Positions 1-11,408 of a stretch of 64,000 nt of DNA are shown piece by piece. The stretch spans positions 838,490-902,489 of the forward strand of contig QEOQ01000207.1 of the NCBI GenBank assembly GCA_010279815.1, read 5' to 3'. Numbering within the stretch: position 1 is the stretch's first letter; each line of letters opens with the position of its first letter. Position numbers and translations under genes: made by a program. The notes beneath the pieces are model-generated. The model was not told the origin of the DNA. It did not search any database and saw only the letters and a list, made by a program, of their open reading frames with translations. This DNA comes from Brachionus plicatilis (Eukaryota > Rotifera > Eurotatoria > Ploima > Brachionidae).

Positions 1-1
1 A

Positions 2-211
2 GATGACGACAGTGACGAACCAGTCGTGGATGACGCAACTAACATTATAACGATAAAAATCATAAGAAGGAAAGAAGTCTGTGAAGAAGATGTCGATGTT
101 GAAGAAACCATTGTGACTACTCACCTACAACTTTTGCTTGATCTCTGCCCTAAAATTAAAATTCAGAGCTTTCTGAATCGCCGATTGGCTCTTTGCATGT
201 ATCTTTCCTAA
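2..211 (+). CDS. Possible 3' end of an upstream gene (unrecognised)
   Basis: An open frame runs from the first bases of the window to a TAA at 209-211, about 69 codons, with no need for a start inside the window. The N-terminal part is acidic (DDDSDEPVVDD). It is followed by a basic/acidic stretch and then a Leu/Arg-rich tail ending CMYLS. Third positions and GC content are richer than in the DNA to its right, which is why I regard it as possibly coding. I do not recognise the family. It could be the last exon of a gene to the left, or a pseudogene fragment like the DDT-domain relic 650 bp further on. Confidence 0.3.
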   Translation, partial: DDDSDEPVVDDATNIITIKIIRRKEVCEEDVDVEETIVTTHLQLLLDLCPKIKIQSFLNRRLALCMYLS

Positions 212-859
212 CTTTCGACCCTCTAGTTTTGACTCGAGGACAACATTTGACATTTTACATTTTAGAACCATTGAAATGCTCGACCATCAATTGAGCATCA
301 CCAGGACTATACAAATTAATGAAGCATTGATATTTCTTATGTTTCTTATCTAATACTAGTTTAATGCTCTCAATTTGGTCTGTTATTGTCTAAGTTTGCT
401 TTCTGAAAAAAATTCCTCTAGTCTATCGGTACCATGTTTGTCTAGAATATTTCCAATCGAGCATACACAATGTTCTCAATGTATATAACAGGATACCGCG
501 GAGAGAAAAATAAAACTAGCTAAGAGTAGAAATTTCGTTCATAAATTTATATTTATGTTTTATGAAAAGCTAGGAACAAAAATAAAGAAGAAAAGAAAAA
601 AAAATGACTGAGTAATATTTATTAAAGGAACAATTAGGATGAAGTTTAGCTGACAATTCTAGTCACTAATCCTTGTACATCAGGTCCATCTATTAGCTAT
701 TAATTACAAACTTCATTTCCCAATCGCCTTCAAAAAAAAAAAAAAAATTTTCTTGCATGTCCACCACACTCATATAAGACACTTTCTGATAATCATACCC
801 CTAATATGCATGTAATAAATAAATAAAAGCTTTCTTTTCTCTTTTAAGTTGCTTGGAAG
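212..859. other. Non-coding AT-rich spacer
   Basis: No convincing coding segment or structured repeat seen. There are several poly(A) runs and a putative AATAAA near 580. It may contain the 3' UTR of whatever ends at 211. Confidence 0.4.
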
Positions 860-1352
860 ATGGAAGATCTAAGACGATGCTGGAAAATGCCCTATATTGT
901 CTTCTATTGTAATTTGTTCGAGCAAAAGCTCGACTTGATCGACCTGCGATTGAATGAGTCTGAGGACGCACTGCTCGAATACTGTGGCAACGAGCGCAAC
1001 ATGAACATTGTTCATGTTCTCCAAAAATCACCAAAGCCTTCACCAACAGATCAAAATAGACCTCACAAATTTTGGTCAATACTTGCTTCAAGTACTGCAC
1101 AGATACAATCTGGACTTTATTCTGGCCAAACTGGACATAATATTTAGACTGAGAGAGTTGAAACTGTCGCTGAACGGCATTGAGACCAAGCTTAGCGACT
1201 ATGAAGCCAGTGTACTGCGTCTGGAGCCTCTGGCAGTGGAATCAGTGGGCACTATGTTCTGGTACTTTGGTGACCTGACTGAGGACATTGACTTTACGAG
1301 GAGATAAAGAAGGAGCGCATAGCAAGAGCAAAATGGTGAAAAAAAAAAAAAA
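860..1352 (+). pseudogene. CECR2-like DDT-domain fragment, frameshifted
   Basis: The conceptual product starts at the ATG at 860 (MEDLRRCWKMPYIVFYCNLF) and resembles the N-terminal region of CECR2-type chromatin remodelling subunits: a W-x-x-P segment, a helical region, then a block containing the residues LRLEPL and FWYFGDLTED. CECR2 has LRVEPL and YWYFYGTR in the same order and spacing. Reading needs a switch of frame near 1025-1035 at an A-run. A second switch is needed near 1293, after which YEEIKKERIARAKW can be read before a TGA at about 1339. No intron borders explain either shift. The fragment ends in a long A-rich run (1338-1368), compatible with a processed copy or just low complexity. 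The CECR2 protein acts in ISWI-type remodelling. This copy looks dead, though assembly indels could mimic the damage. Confidence 0.55.
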
Positions 1353-1368
1353 AAAAGGAAAAAAAAAC

Positions 1369-2051
1369 GGTGGGTTTGACCAGGTCGTCGAGGCGGCTGG
1401 GCGCAAAGGACGATCAGCTTGAGAAAAGAAGCAAGAGCTTGAGGATCGATAAATAATATTTTTTTTTATCTGAAAAAAGCTTAAGTAAAAAATTAAGTAA
1501 AAATAAGGTCTTGAACCATTCGGACTTGTCCTGTCGTATTTAGTTTATTTAATAAGAAAATTTATTAAAATTAAAGCAATATTTTTTTTCCATTTTTTTG
1601 ATGATTAAATCGTAGCCCGGTAAGCAAACAAATAAAATCTAAATCTCATGTGTTTATTTAATTTCGTTTGCTAAGCAAATTTTAAATCAGTAAATCAAAA
1701 TTTTGAAATTTTTTTTGGCCAAAATATTTTTACACCCCTCGTGCTTCTGTGATATACTTTTTATAATTATTTGTACCATGCTATCCAACAGGATAAAAAG
1801 GGAGGCGCTCATCTCCCATTCCGGTCCCTTTTTTACAATACTTAATATACAAAACTTTTATTATTAAAATAAAATGTTCTTAAAAATATATCTACTTTCT
1901 TCTTTTATTTGATTTTGTTGCGTCGCACTACTAAACACTCAATGACAAAATCAAATTTTTGAAAAAAAAATTTTCCATTAGATATTTATTTTATACATTG
2001 AACAAAAAATGAACTAAAATATTATATTAAAATTATTTTACAAATAAAAAG
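1369..2051. other. Spacer downstream of the DDT relic
   Basis: A GC-richer island at about 1369-1450 holds a short readable stretch (LTRSSRRLGAKDDQLEKR) ending in TAA. It may be a further broken piece of the same pseudogene. The rest is AT-rich with no recognisable features. The 3' end of the minus-strand protease transcript probably lies around 1950-2050. Confidence 0.35.
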
Positions 2052-2984
2052 TTATTTGTGTTTTTTGATTGTTTCATTAATCCAATCAACATAGGTGCTG
2101 ACTCGAGTATAGACTGAGCTGGAGAATGAAGTGCAGTCGAGAGCACCAAAACTAGTTATTCCAAACAAATACCATTTTTCAATTTTAGAATCGCCAAAAC
2201 TGCCTTCGCAGACCAAAGGGCCGCCTGAATCACCCTGACATGAATTCGCTCGTGAGCCTCTTGCCCTTCCGGCACAAATCATTGTATTAGTTTCATAATA
2301 ATTCAAAGCCAGACTTTTGATGCAAATTTTCTCATGCTTTATGGCTACTTTGCCTTCTTTAATTCGCTTTATAGGCTCGTTATCATATCTTCCATCAGCT
2401 CCGAAGCCTGTAATATAACAAATCGAATTTGGAGGAATGATAGAATTTTGTCTAGGTAAACATGGTCTTGATATAGACTTAATAAATTTGTTAGAGTTTG
2501 AAATTTTGATTAGTGCTATATCGTTGGTGCTAAATTCATGGTCACCATTGTACTCGGTGTAGTCTGGGTGGAGAATAATTTTATCATACTTGACCAATTT
2601 ATAATTGTCAATTTCTGTTTTATTGTGACCATTTAGAATAAAAATATTTGGTTCAGTGTGTTCAGAAAAGCAATGTGCCGCTGTTATTATCCAATTTTGG
2701 TCTAGAAGCGTAGCACCACAGTTGGCATGATCATTTTCCGAAAAATTGATCACACCTTTGTTAGTAATTTTAAGATGCAACTAAAAATTTAATTTAATAA
2801 AAAAAAGTAATTAAAAAAATTTTTTTTTATTTACTTGCCAGGGCCACTGCTCGATAAATGCCGATCTCCCTCCATAAATGTACTTTCTTACTGTAGGGAT
2901 TATAAATCCGCAATTTTCTAAATCGGATCCTCGAATCGACTGAAGAGTCAGCAGGGTTAACACAGTGGGCAAGAGATGAGGCAT
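2052..2984 (-). CDS. Secreted S1-family (chymotrypsin-fold) serine protease
   Basis: Two exons: 2984-2835 and 2780-2052, joined by a 54-bp intron (donor CAA|GTAAAT, acceptor TTTTTAG|TTG), giving 292 residues. The ATG at 2984 opens a hydrophobic signal peptide (PHLLPTVLTLLTLQSIRG). A short propeptide contains a Cys (LENCGF) that can pair with the Cys in SRPCLP, as in chymotrypsin-like zymogens. The catalytic triad is complete: TAAHC, NDIAL and CQGDSGGP. Two features are odd. The activation site reads RKY-IYGG, so P1 would be Tyr, not Arg/Lys. The residue at the trypsin 189 position is Asn (RANSCQGDSGGP), and the usual PGVY near position 226 is SSVY. Trypsin-like specificity is therefore unlikely. 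The family degrades or processes extracellular protein, but the target is unknown. Confidence 0.93.
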
Positions 2985-4633
2985 CTTTCAGAATTTTTTT
3001 CAAAGATGAATAAATGGCAAGGGTTTAAAATTTTAAAAACATTATATAAGATGAGTACCTGCTCTTCAGTTTGTATCTTTTTTCATGGCGCATTTTCAGT
3101 GTGCAAGATAAAATTTTATTTATTACATTAAACAACTAAAAAACTTCAATTAAATTTTTAGAGATAAGAAAAATTTTCAAAGATTAACTTTTTAATTTAT
3201 TATGTAATAGATGATGTTGGCTTGATTCTTTGCTTTTTAATGGTTAGAATAAAAGCTCATTTTTAATACACAATTCATTTCATGCCCCTCTCGATAATGT
3301 GGTTATTATATTTTTTGCATTTTACATAGTTGTTAAATACTATTGTTAAATTATTAAAAAAGAAGATGATTGCAAAGCTTCCATTCAGTATTTTGGACAA
3401 ATTCTTTTACCAATTAATAAAAAAAAATAAAAAATTGAAATAAGTCGCGGGATTGTTTTTTTCAGAATTCTCATTTTTAAAAACTTAAGAATTTGATTTA
3501 CAATATATTTTGTGTCTTTAAATTTGATTTAATTAGAAAATTTAATTGAAAAATAAAAGTTACTTGAATCAGCTTTGTCACAATCGAGACTTGAGTTTAA
3601 AAATATAAAACAAATTGTTTCTCTCATTAATAAATCATAAAAGCTAATTTTGAAGTAATTTTGTTTCATAATTTTTTATCATTACTTATCATTAATTGGA
3701 AACATTTTTTTTCTAACAACAGTTTAAAAATACAAAAGTGTTAGCTTATTTCAAAAAAAAATATTCAAAAATTCATCGATAGATTCGGTTAAATTGAATT
3801 TTTTCTCGAAAATTTTCAACTTTCATTTTTTTAGCTTATTTACTTTATTTTGATTCTTTTTTTTATCTCATTTTATTAACTTTAATTTTATTTTTTAACT
3901 TATTCTGAAGGAGCTTTAGCTCGGTACAGAAAACAAACAAATAAAAAAAAAAAAGAAATTTTATTCTCATGCTCGAAAAAATTTTTTTAAAAAAAATTTT
4001 TGATCTATCGCTTAAATTTCATCAACGTGTAGGAATATACCAGATCTTTTCTTGAGTAATTAGGAAAAATATTTTATCTAAAGGTGATACAACAAATTAT
4101 ATTTTCTTGAATTTTTAATTAATTAAAAAATTTAAGCTCATGGTACCTTAAAAAACAAACATTGGGCCTTCGAAATCGTTGAAATTACCAATCATCAAAC
4201 ATGCTATGAAATTTTAATTTGCTTTAAAATTAGCTACGTATCAATGATCCTTTTATATGACAGACAATATTCTTTCTTATAAAAACAAATACAATACTAG
4301 TTCTTATAAATTCTATTCGAGTTTCGAAAATTTTATTTACTCTAAATTTTAATTATAATACAAGCTTAAAACAAATTTCAAACAAAGAAAAAATTATAAT
4401 TTAGTCAAGTTATTTTTCTTTAGTTTATTTCACTAACAAAAAAAATTATGAAAAATAAAAAAATCTTTAAAAACATACTCTTTAAAAAAATTATGGATGA
4501 CGGCCATCAGAATGCCTTTCTGCATTCCATGGATACTGTAATACTTTAAAAGCATTTTTTTAATAGATTTTTAAATACTTGTTTTTTTTTTTGTTTTTTC
4601 GTTTATTATGTCATCCTAAACAGTTGGAATAAT
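2985..4633. other. Intergenic region between divergent protease and GT31 gene
   Basis: About 1.65 kb of AT-rich DNA separating two divergently transcribed genes, so it should hold both promoters. I cannot pick out a TATA box or initiator with confidence. A copy of the window's dispersed GAGCTTTAGCTC hairpin tail lies at 3904-3950 (listed separately). No coding segment seen. Confidence 0.5.
3904..3955 (+). repeat. Dispersed hairpin-tail repeat, copy 1
   Basis: A pyrimidine-rich tract leads into CTGAAGGAGCTTTAGCTCGG, then GTACAGA and an (A)AACAAATAAA-type tail. The same module recurs on both strands at 10.38, 36.77, 37.43, 38.64, 41.34 and 52.91 kb. The layout (T-rich tract, short hairpin GAGCT-TT-AGCTC, simple-repeat tail) looks like the 3' end of a retroposon. 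Confidence 0.7.
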
Positions 4634-5698
4634 ATGGCCAAAATGATTTTTCGACTATTTTATTTAAAATTTTTAAAATTAAATAAAGCAACCCGTTTTT
4701 CGCTAATTTTTTTCGGATTTTTGTTACTCTATGTATTCGGTTTGTTCACTCATTTGTTTGAAAAAAGTTTGTCCGACATGCCTCGCAGTGACTTGGAAAT
4801 TAGATCCATGGTTCCAAGAGAAATCGATGACATAAAAATAATCGAATATGTCGATGTGAATAATTTGAATTTTTCTTTTATTCTCAAAGCAGAAAAGACA
4901 TGTCAAACAACTAAAGATGAAAAATTATTAGCAGTCATCATGGTCAAATCAAAGCTGAACCATTTTAAGCACAGGAGCGCAATTCGCAAAACATGGGGCA
5001 ACATGGACAAAAACGCTCGAATCCGAAAAGTATTTTTGATAGGTCTTCCGAGTCCAGAGGAATCAGACGCCGCCCAAATAAGGGCTGATAAAATCGATCT
5101 GGCAAGAGAAAACCAATTATTTGGCGATATTGTTCAGCAAAATTTCTATGACGAGTATTACAACAATACTCTGAAAACAATAATGGGTTTAAAATGGATA
5201 AATTTTTATTGCCAAAGCTCAAATTTTTATGCTTTTATTGACGATGACTATTTTCTGAATCCCAAATTGCTGGTTAGTTATCTCCAAAATGAAGTTAAGG
5301 ACTCGATGCTCCAAAATCTTTATGCTGGTTATGTATTCGGAAAAAGTTCACCCATGAGGCATTTGATTTCCAAATGGTACATTTCTTTAAAAGATTATCC
5401 GTACAGCAAATTTCCGCCATACATTGCGGCAGGGTTTTTTATTTTAAGTAGAGAAACAGCTGGGTATTTTTATGTGGCAAGCAAGGTTTTAGAATATTTT
5501 AAATTTGATGACATTTATATGGGAATATTAGCTAAAAAACTTAATATAGAGCCTCAGAATTTGCCAACTGTGTATTTTTATCAGCCGTCATTTTCGGCTG
5601 ATTTCTATACTAAACACGTAATGGCTTCGCATGGATTCTCGCCGAATAAACTTGAAAATTTATGGAAGCAAATAGGAGGATTTGTAAAATTTCCATGA
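4634..5698 (+). CDS. Beta-1,3-galactosyltransferase-like glycosyltransferase (GT31)
   Basis: An intronless 354-residue type II membrane protein. A short cytosolic N-terminus is followed by one transmembrane anchor at about residues 22-42 (FSLIFFGFLLLYVFGLF), then a stem, then the lumenal catalytic domain. GT31 landmarks appear in order: a K-S-x-x-x-H-x-x-R-x-A-I-R-x-T-W-G block at about 105-122, the metal-binding DxD in AFIDDDYFLNP at about 200, a YPPYIAAGFFILS segment, and the acidic FDDIYMGILAKKLNI block. The length is normal for the family. Members transfer Gal or GlcNAc in a beta-1,3 linkage to glycoproteins or glycolipids in the Golgi; donor and acceptor cannot be read from sequence. The start is the first in-frame ATG of the open frame (context AATATGG). 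AATAAA occurs at 5785-5790, 87 bp after the stop. Confidence 0.9.
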   Translation: MAKMIFRLFYLKFLKLNKATRFSLIFFGFLLLYVFGLFTHLFEKSLSDMPRSDLEIRSMVPREIDDIKIIEYVDVNNLNFSFILKAEKTCQTTKDEKLLAVIMVKSKLNHFKHRSAIRKTWGNMDKNARIRKVFLIGLPSPEESDAAQIRADKIDLARENQLFGDIVQQNFYDEYYNNTLKTIMGLKWINFYCQSSNFYAFIDDDYFLNPKLLVSYLQNEVKDSMLQNLYAGYVFGKSSPMRHLISKWYISLKDYPYSKFPPYIAAGFFILSRETAGYFYVASKVLEYFKFDDIYMGILAKKLNIEPQNLPTVYFYQPSFSADFYTKHVMASHGFSPNKLENLWKQIGGFVKFP

Positions 5699-6201
5699 AC
5701 TGAAATTTTTTACTTTTTTATAAGTTTGTCATCAAATTGTCAAAAGAAACTGTTATATTTTATGAGCCCTAAAAAGCTTTATTTAATAAATTATTTAAAA
5801 TGATTTAATTTTTAAATAAAGAAAAATTCCTTCAATTCAAAAAATCTATATAATTTAAAATTTTCTAAATTTTTAAATAGATTTTAATAAAAAGTTAATT
5901 GTTAGTAACATGTGACTAATAAACGAGCACTCATTTTTTTTTCATAAAATATTATTAAGTGTAACTGATTTTTATTTAATATAGAAAAAGACACTTTAAA
6001 TGAAACTTAACTTTTAAAATTCGGTCAATTTTTTTACACATTCAATTCTAGTTAATATAAAAATTATGCACAAAAATATAAAAATATTTTATTTGCAATT
6101 TTCACTTTTAAATCATTAATTTAAAATTATTTTGCATTCAACAAAACCAAAATGGCTTTTACCTTTAAATTTCGTCTCTTTAGAATTTCTTTCTCTTTAA
6201 A
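5699..6201. other. Intergenic, GT31 3' region to TDP-43 5' region
   Basis: A 0.5-kb AT-rich spacer with the likely GT31 polyadenylation signal at 5785-5790. The promoter and 5' UTR of the TDP-43 gene should lie just left of 6202. No other feature recognised. Confidence 0.5.
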
Positions 6202-9200
6202 ATGATGTTTGTGAAAGTTGCCGAGTATGAAGCACCAGAAGAGACAATAGAAATACCAGTTGAGTCCCAGGGCTACATTATAATGAGCACTTTGACAGCC
6301 CAATTTCCAGGCGCTTGTGGACTGAAACTCAAGACCGGCCAGACTTCTTGGAGAGGGTATTTTTAAGCTTTACTCATTTTAACAGAGTCCAAATAATTCT
6401 TACTAAGAGTTCGCCTAGTTGAAGATAAAATATATCCACCAGGCGATGACCAATGGGATAATAAAACAACTTACATTGTCACCTATCCAAAAGGTAAGTC
6501 GTTGTTTCTTCTTTTTTTTAAATGAGTGAGAATTTGGTGAAAGTGAATTGAATAAAATGTGATTTTCTCTTCAGATTCTAAGAGAAAAGGCGAAGACTTG
6601 GACATAAACAGTGCCAAAACTAGAAAAATAGAGCGAAAATGTGTTGATTTGATTGTGCTTGGCATACCTTGGAAGTCGACTGAAGAAGTAGTGAGACAAT
6701 ATTTTGAACAGTATGGTGAAGTTGTGTTGTGTGAGGTAAATTGAAAAAAATTGAAAAAATTGTTGAATGAGAGCGAGTGTGAGATTGCCTAGGTCCAGTG
6801 TGAACTCAACACCAGAAAGCCCCATTGTTTTAGACCATTTAGGATGAACTTTTTATTTTATTTCTAATAAATACGCTAATAAGAACACTTAAAAAGGAAA
6901 ATAATTTTCTTAGTATTAAAAATTTAGGAAAAATTTATTTTAAGTTTACTTTAAAATTTTGTTTTGTTATTTAGAATCTTATTTTTTATACTTATTTAAT
7001 CGCCTCTTGGTTTTTTAAAATCAGAATGATCGGTGTCAATTTGATACCGACGTTTTTAGTTAATATTTTAAGAAAGTTTTATAAGACTTTTAAAAAATTT
7101 ATTCTATTTAGTTTATTTAACTAAAATCTATAAGATTAAAAAAATTTTAACAACAAATTTTTCGCAAATTAAGCTAATAAAAAAGAGTTTGATTTTTAAT
7201 TTGGTCTTGCCTGTGTTAAAGAATTATAACTTGATTTTATTTTAAATTTACTTCTAAAATTTCTTAGTTTATGTGAAGTTTGTATCAATTTTTGAATTTT
7301 ATTGATCAAATTAAAGACTTTAGAAAGTATCGTATCAAATTTAATTTTCTATTTTTATCTTAACTAAATTGGAGAGTTTTTGGTACATTGTTAAAAATTA
7401 TTTTGGTGATGTTTTAAATCATCTTTATGAACAAAAATTCATAAAAATTAAATACAAATTTTTTATTGTTTAAAAGAAAAATATTTGATATTTTTTTTGT
7501 AATCGAGATATATTATTTTCAGGAATTTTTTTTTTGTAATCTTTTTCAGGAATTTTTGAGAGAATAATTTCTTTTGATGTTCAAAGTTGATTCGATCATT
7601 GAAATATTCCATTTTTACGTGAATTTACGTAATAAAAACGAACAAGAACGATTTTTTACTTTTTTTAAAAAATATTATCTTTATAACTTTTTTTTCATTC
7701 TTATGTCACTTTTCAAATATATTTTACAATTTTTACTGAATTTTACTTAAAAATAGCAAATTTTCGTCAAAAAAGGTAAAATAATTTAAAAATTTAACAA
7801 AATAGAATTTTATTGTAAAAAATGGATCCAAAGCTTTGAGAAATCTTAAAGTTTTTTAAAATTTTTGTTATTTTTTAAAAATGATGGAATCAACACTGTA
7901 ATTTAATCAAAGGAAATGAGGCAAAATGAAAAAAAAATTTTGCATTTTGGGATATTTTACTAAAGAATAAATTTTATAGTCAAGTCACTAGACTTGATGA
8001 CTTTTAAACAACTCTAATTTTAACACAAAATAGATAAAATATACTAAAATAAAATTGTAAATAAATTTTAAAATTTTTTTTATTTTTTTCATACTGCCGC
8101 ATATCCATTAGATAAAATAGAAATTTATCAGTTTACTAAATATTTAATTTTTTCCTAATTTACTAAATAAATTTTCGTAAAAAGACCTAAAATAAGATAA
8201 ATTAGATTTTCTTATTTTACCTAGAATTATTCAAATCATACCCAGTCAAAACGTTGATCATAAAAAATGTCCATCTTAAAAAACTGGAAAAATTTTCTTC
8301 ATATTTAGCTGAAAGTTTATATACTTTTTGAAAATGGATCATTTTTAATGTGGGACTCAAAAAATTTAATTTACTAAATTGAACGCAATTATCAAAAATT
8401 ATTATGAAGTTTTGAAATAAAATTTTTTTTCTAAAATGATTTTTAAAGGATATGGGCAAATATGAAAAAAATTTAAATTTTGAATTTTGAGGATATTTCT
8501 TAAAGATCTTGACGAGCTGAACCCAAAAATATAAAAAATCTCAAAATTGGAAATTTCTTAAAATATATATATGAGCTCTAAGTTTAGTTGATTTTTGTTC
8601 TTATTGCCCGATATCCCAAAAATGCTAGCCTCTAAAGGCTCTTCTAGGCATTTAAAATTTTTGCTGAGATTAGTTTAAAATTATTTTAAAAATTAAAAAA
8701 AAAAGACTAAAAATATTTTATTTGTGCATTATTTTTGATAAAAAAAAAAGAGATCAACAAAAAAAAATAACATGGGCGTTCTTGTGTTAAAGCTTAATTC
8801 AACAAGTAGACAAAAATTCTTAAATGAAGCTTTATTTTTTAAAGATAAAAAGAGACTTTGCCAACAATTCAAAGGGCTTCGGTTTTGTGCGTTTCAAGGA
8901 CTATAATGACCAATGTTCGGTTCTTGGCAAAAAACACTTTATTGATGGTCGTTGGTGTGATGTCAAAATTCCCAATTCTCAAGTACAATTTGCCGGCAAT
9001 AAAAAATTTTTTCTTGTAAAATTTTTCTTTTAAGGAGCCGGAAATTTGTCGGAAAATATTTGTGGGCCGATTGAGCGAGAATTTGAACACAGCCGATCTG
9101 CAGGACTACTTCTGTCAGTATGGCCAAGTGATAGATGTGTACATTCCGAAGCCTTTCCGGGCGTTCGGCTTTGTGACTTTTGTAGAAGCCGATGTGGCAC

Positions 9201-9844
9201 AGGGCCTTTGTGGCGAGAGTCACATAATAAAGGGAGTTAGTGTGCATGTGAGTCGAGCCGACCCCAAAGACGACCCGACCATGTGTTCGTCCAGCAAATA
9301 CTCCCAAAGTGTTCACAACTTCAGCCAGTTCAGCAGGGAGTTAGACAACCGTAAGTTCACACCTCATCAGCATTCTCAATCTTTTCAGCAAATATCTACG
9401 CCACATAAAGGAACCAAGAACCGAAAGTTTGACCAAAACAACTTTGATTCATATGACAGAAGAAACGACATTCGATCACCCAATATGCCAGCCAATTTCA
9501 GCAACCACAACAACACGGCTGTTAATAATCTGCCGAGTAAAAATTTCGGAAATAAGGACCAAATAGCCGCGATGATGAACATGTTTAATCCGATGATGGC
9601 TGCATTTATCCAGCAATTGGCAACGCAATCTAATGTTATGCCACAAGGGCCTATCGATTTACACAAGGCCAATTCTTCGTCTATGGCTCATCATCAAAAT
9701 TCGATGCCCTCTGGAGTGCCTGCGCCTCCATGGACTGGCTCAAATGCGCCATTACAAGCAAATCATGTGAATAATCCTGCTGGCCTAGGCATTGGCGCCA
9801 GCCATAATTACAACTCACGCTATTCTAATGAAAAAAGATTTTAG
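6202..9844 (+). CDS. TARDBP: TDP-43 (TAR DNA-binding protein) orthologue
   Basis: Five exons: 6202-6356, 6408-6493, 6575-6735, 8845-8982 and 9035-9844. All borders are GT-AG and the phases agree; the CDS is 1350 nt, 449 residues. The N-terminal ubiquitin-like domain carries LTAQFPGACGLKLK and RGVRLVED. A basic KRK-type nuclear localisation region follows. RRM1 has RNP2 LIVLGIPW and RNP1 KGFGFVRF, then the conserved DGRWCDVKIPNS. RRM2 has KIFVGRL and the strongly conserved YIPKPFRAFGFVTF. The C-terminal tail of about 180 residues is low-complexity but rich in Asn, Gln, Ser and Met, not Gly as in vertebrates. TDP-43 binds UG-rich RNA in the nucleus and represses cryptic splicing. Intron 3 is 2.1 kb, much longer than the others. 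A candidate poly(A) signal AATAAA lies at 9868. Confidence 0.96.
6736..8844. other. Long intron 3 of the TDP-43 gene
   Basis: A 2.1-kb AT-rich intron inside RRM1. It contains one recognisable repeat piece at about 7978-8016, a half-copy of the hAT short element (GACTTGATGACTTTTAAACA followed by ACTCTA). The rest shows no coding or structured signal that I can support. Confidence 0.6.
7978..8016 (+). mobile_element. Right-end fragment of the CAGAGTTG hAT short element
   Basis: The sequence GACTTTTAAACAACTCTA matches the right terminal inverted repeat of the elements at 51973-52283 and 62391-62487 except for the last base. A CAAGTCACTAGACTTGA subterminal motif lies next to it. No left end is visible. 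Confidence 0.5.
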
Positions 9845-9969
9845 ATGTCAAAATTATTTTTTTTCAAAATAAATTAATGTATATACCATTTTGTTTTATT
9901 TTTTTGTTCAAGTTTTGATTTGAGAATAAAAATAGTTTAAAAATAAAACCAACTTTTTAATCTAATTCA

Positions 9970-10245
9970 CACTTGTTTTTAAGTCACAAGTCTTAAGTCA
10001 AGTCAAGTCAGTTATTTAATAAATTCATATTTGATACCAATAAAGTAGTTGCTTCCAAATTCCTGGCTGTTAATCTTGATCTATGTGGTCTGTTAATGTA
10101 ACCAGATTATGAAAAAATTCTTTCAACTGGTCCAAATGAAATATTGATAAAAATTTTAATTCAAGTCATAACTTTGACTTAAATTTTTGTGACTTAGACT
10201 TAAAACTGTGACTTATAAACAAGTCTGATCTAATCTTTTTGTAAA
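9970..10245 (-). pseudogene. hAT transposase C-terminal relic, copy 1
   Basis: Read on the minus strand with frame changes, this gives SFGPVERIFS followed, after an in-frame stop, by GYINRPHRSRLTARNLEATT and a Leu-rich end. This is the hallmark C-terminal dimerisation region of hAT transposases (consensus SSAPVERVFSxSGxxxxxxRxxLxxxxxExLxFL). It is closely similar to the second copy at 41930-42417. It abuts the subterminal motif AAGTCACAAGTCTTAAGTCA, which also occurs inside the CAGAGTTG short elements. That links this transposase to those elements. Confidence 0.7.
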
Positions 10246-10380
10246 TTTTTCAAAACTCAAAGATACTTGCGTTTAATAGTTTTTATTTTCAGTTGACTGG
10301 CATAGTGAACAAAATAAATTTTCATAGCATAATCTTATTTATAAAGTATATATTTTTTAATTTTATAAAATGTATATTTA

Positions 10381-10425
10381 TTTATTTGTTTATCTTTACC
10401 GAACTAAAGCTCCTTCAGATTTAAA
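10381..10425 (-). repeat. Dispersed hairpin-tail repeat, copy 2
   Basis: On the minus strand it reads CTGAAGGAGCTTTAGTTCGG followed by TAAAGATAAACAAATAAATA, the same module as at 3904-3955 with one change in the hairpin. Confidence 0.65.
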
Positions 10426-10774
10426 TGAAAATTAAAAAAAATAAATGAAATGAAGGAAAATTAAAAAGGTGATGAAAAAGAGACATCTATTGGCAATGAC
10501 AAGAAAAAAACTAACATTGTATTTTTTATTTATTTTTTTAATGTGATAAAAACTTAAAAAAGACAGTAGTCTATCTGGTTATTATTTACCAGCTAACTTT
10601 TTTAGTTTACTTGTTGTCCTTTTTAGAATATGTTTTATCTCCTCGGTAAAAAAATACGAACCTTTTGAAAAATGATAATTTCTTCTGATTTTAGAAATTA
10701 CGTCTTTTTTATACTTTTTGGAAAGAAGATATATTTTATATAAATATTTATTGTTTATTTGAAATATTTATATA

Positions 10775-11408
10775 CAGTCATTGCCATTTACACAGTATTT
10801 TCCTGATCGTTATTCATGAACGATCACGTTCATTTTCTTTCACAGGCTTTCACATTCTTTGACAAGCTTTCATTTTCCTTTACAAATTTTCATCATTTAT
10901 TTAAGTCAAAATTGGACATTTACATGGAAATAAAATCACTAGACAAATAGAAACCAAGTCTTTTGGAATAATTTACGATTCTAAATTAAATCTTAATTCA
11001 ATGATTGATGAAATTTAAGAAATATGTAATTCAAAATAAAATTAAATAAAAATTTTGTCGATCAAAAAATTCTTTTGTTGGAACCATTTTGGATTAAACT
11101 TTCCCGTTTCTTTAATCTGACGCGTGAGCAAGGCGAGTAAGACCTTCAATAAAATTAAATTCAACATGACTTTATTCTAAAAATTTTAAAAATAAATTAA
11201 AAGTATTTAATTTTCAAATCTGAGAAACATTCTTTAAAAACAGTATTATAACATATCTTCAGTCAAATTAAATATATTTTTAGTAAAAATCCAATTTTTG
11301 ACTAAAATAATAATGAAGATTTGTGAAAGAAAATGAAAGCCTGTGAAAGAAAATGAACGTGATTGTTTATGAACGATCAGAAAAATACTGTGTGAATGAC
11401 CATGACTG
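10775..11408. mobile_element. Tc1/mariner-type non-autonomous element with ~110-bp inverted repeats
   Basis: The left end CAGTCATTGCCATTTACACA is matched in inverted orientation at the right end (minus strand CAGTCATGGTCATTCACACA). Similarity continues inward for about 110 bp and includes two CTTTCACA-type motifs on each side. Each end is flanked by TA, the Tc1/mariner target duplication. The 634-bp interior has no transposase-like frame, so this is a MITE or deletion derivative. Confidence 0.75.

Noticed and set aside
801..1100. Minus-strand frame opposite the DDT-domain relic
   Set aside because: The plus strand carries the recognisable CECR2-like order of motifs; the minus frame has no family similarity.
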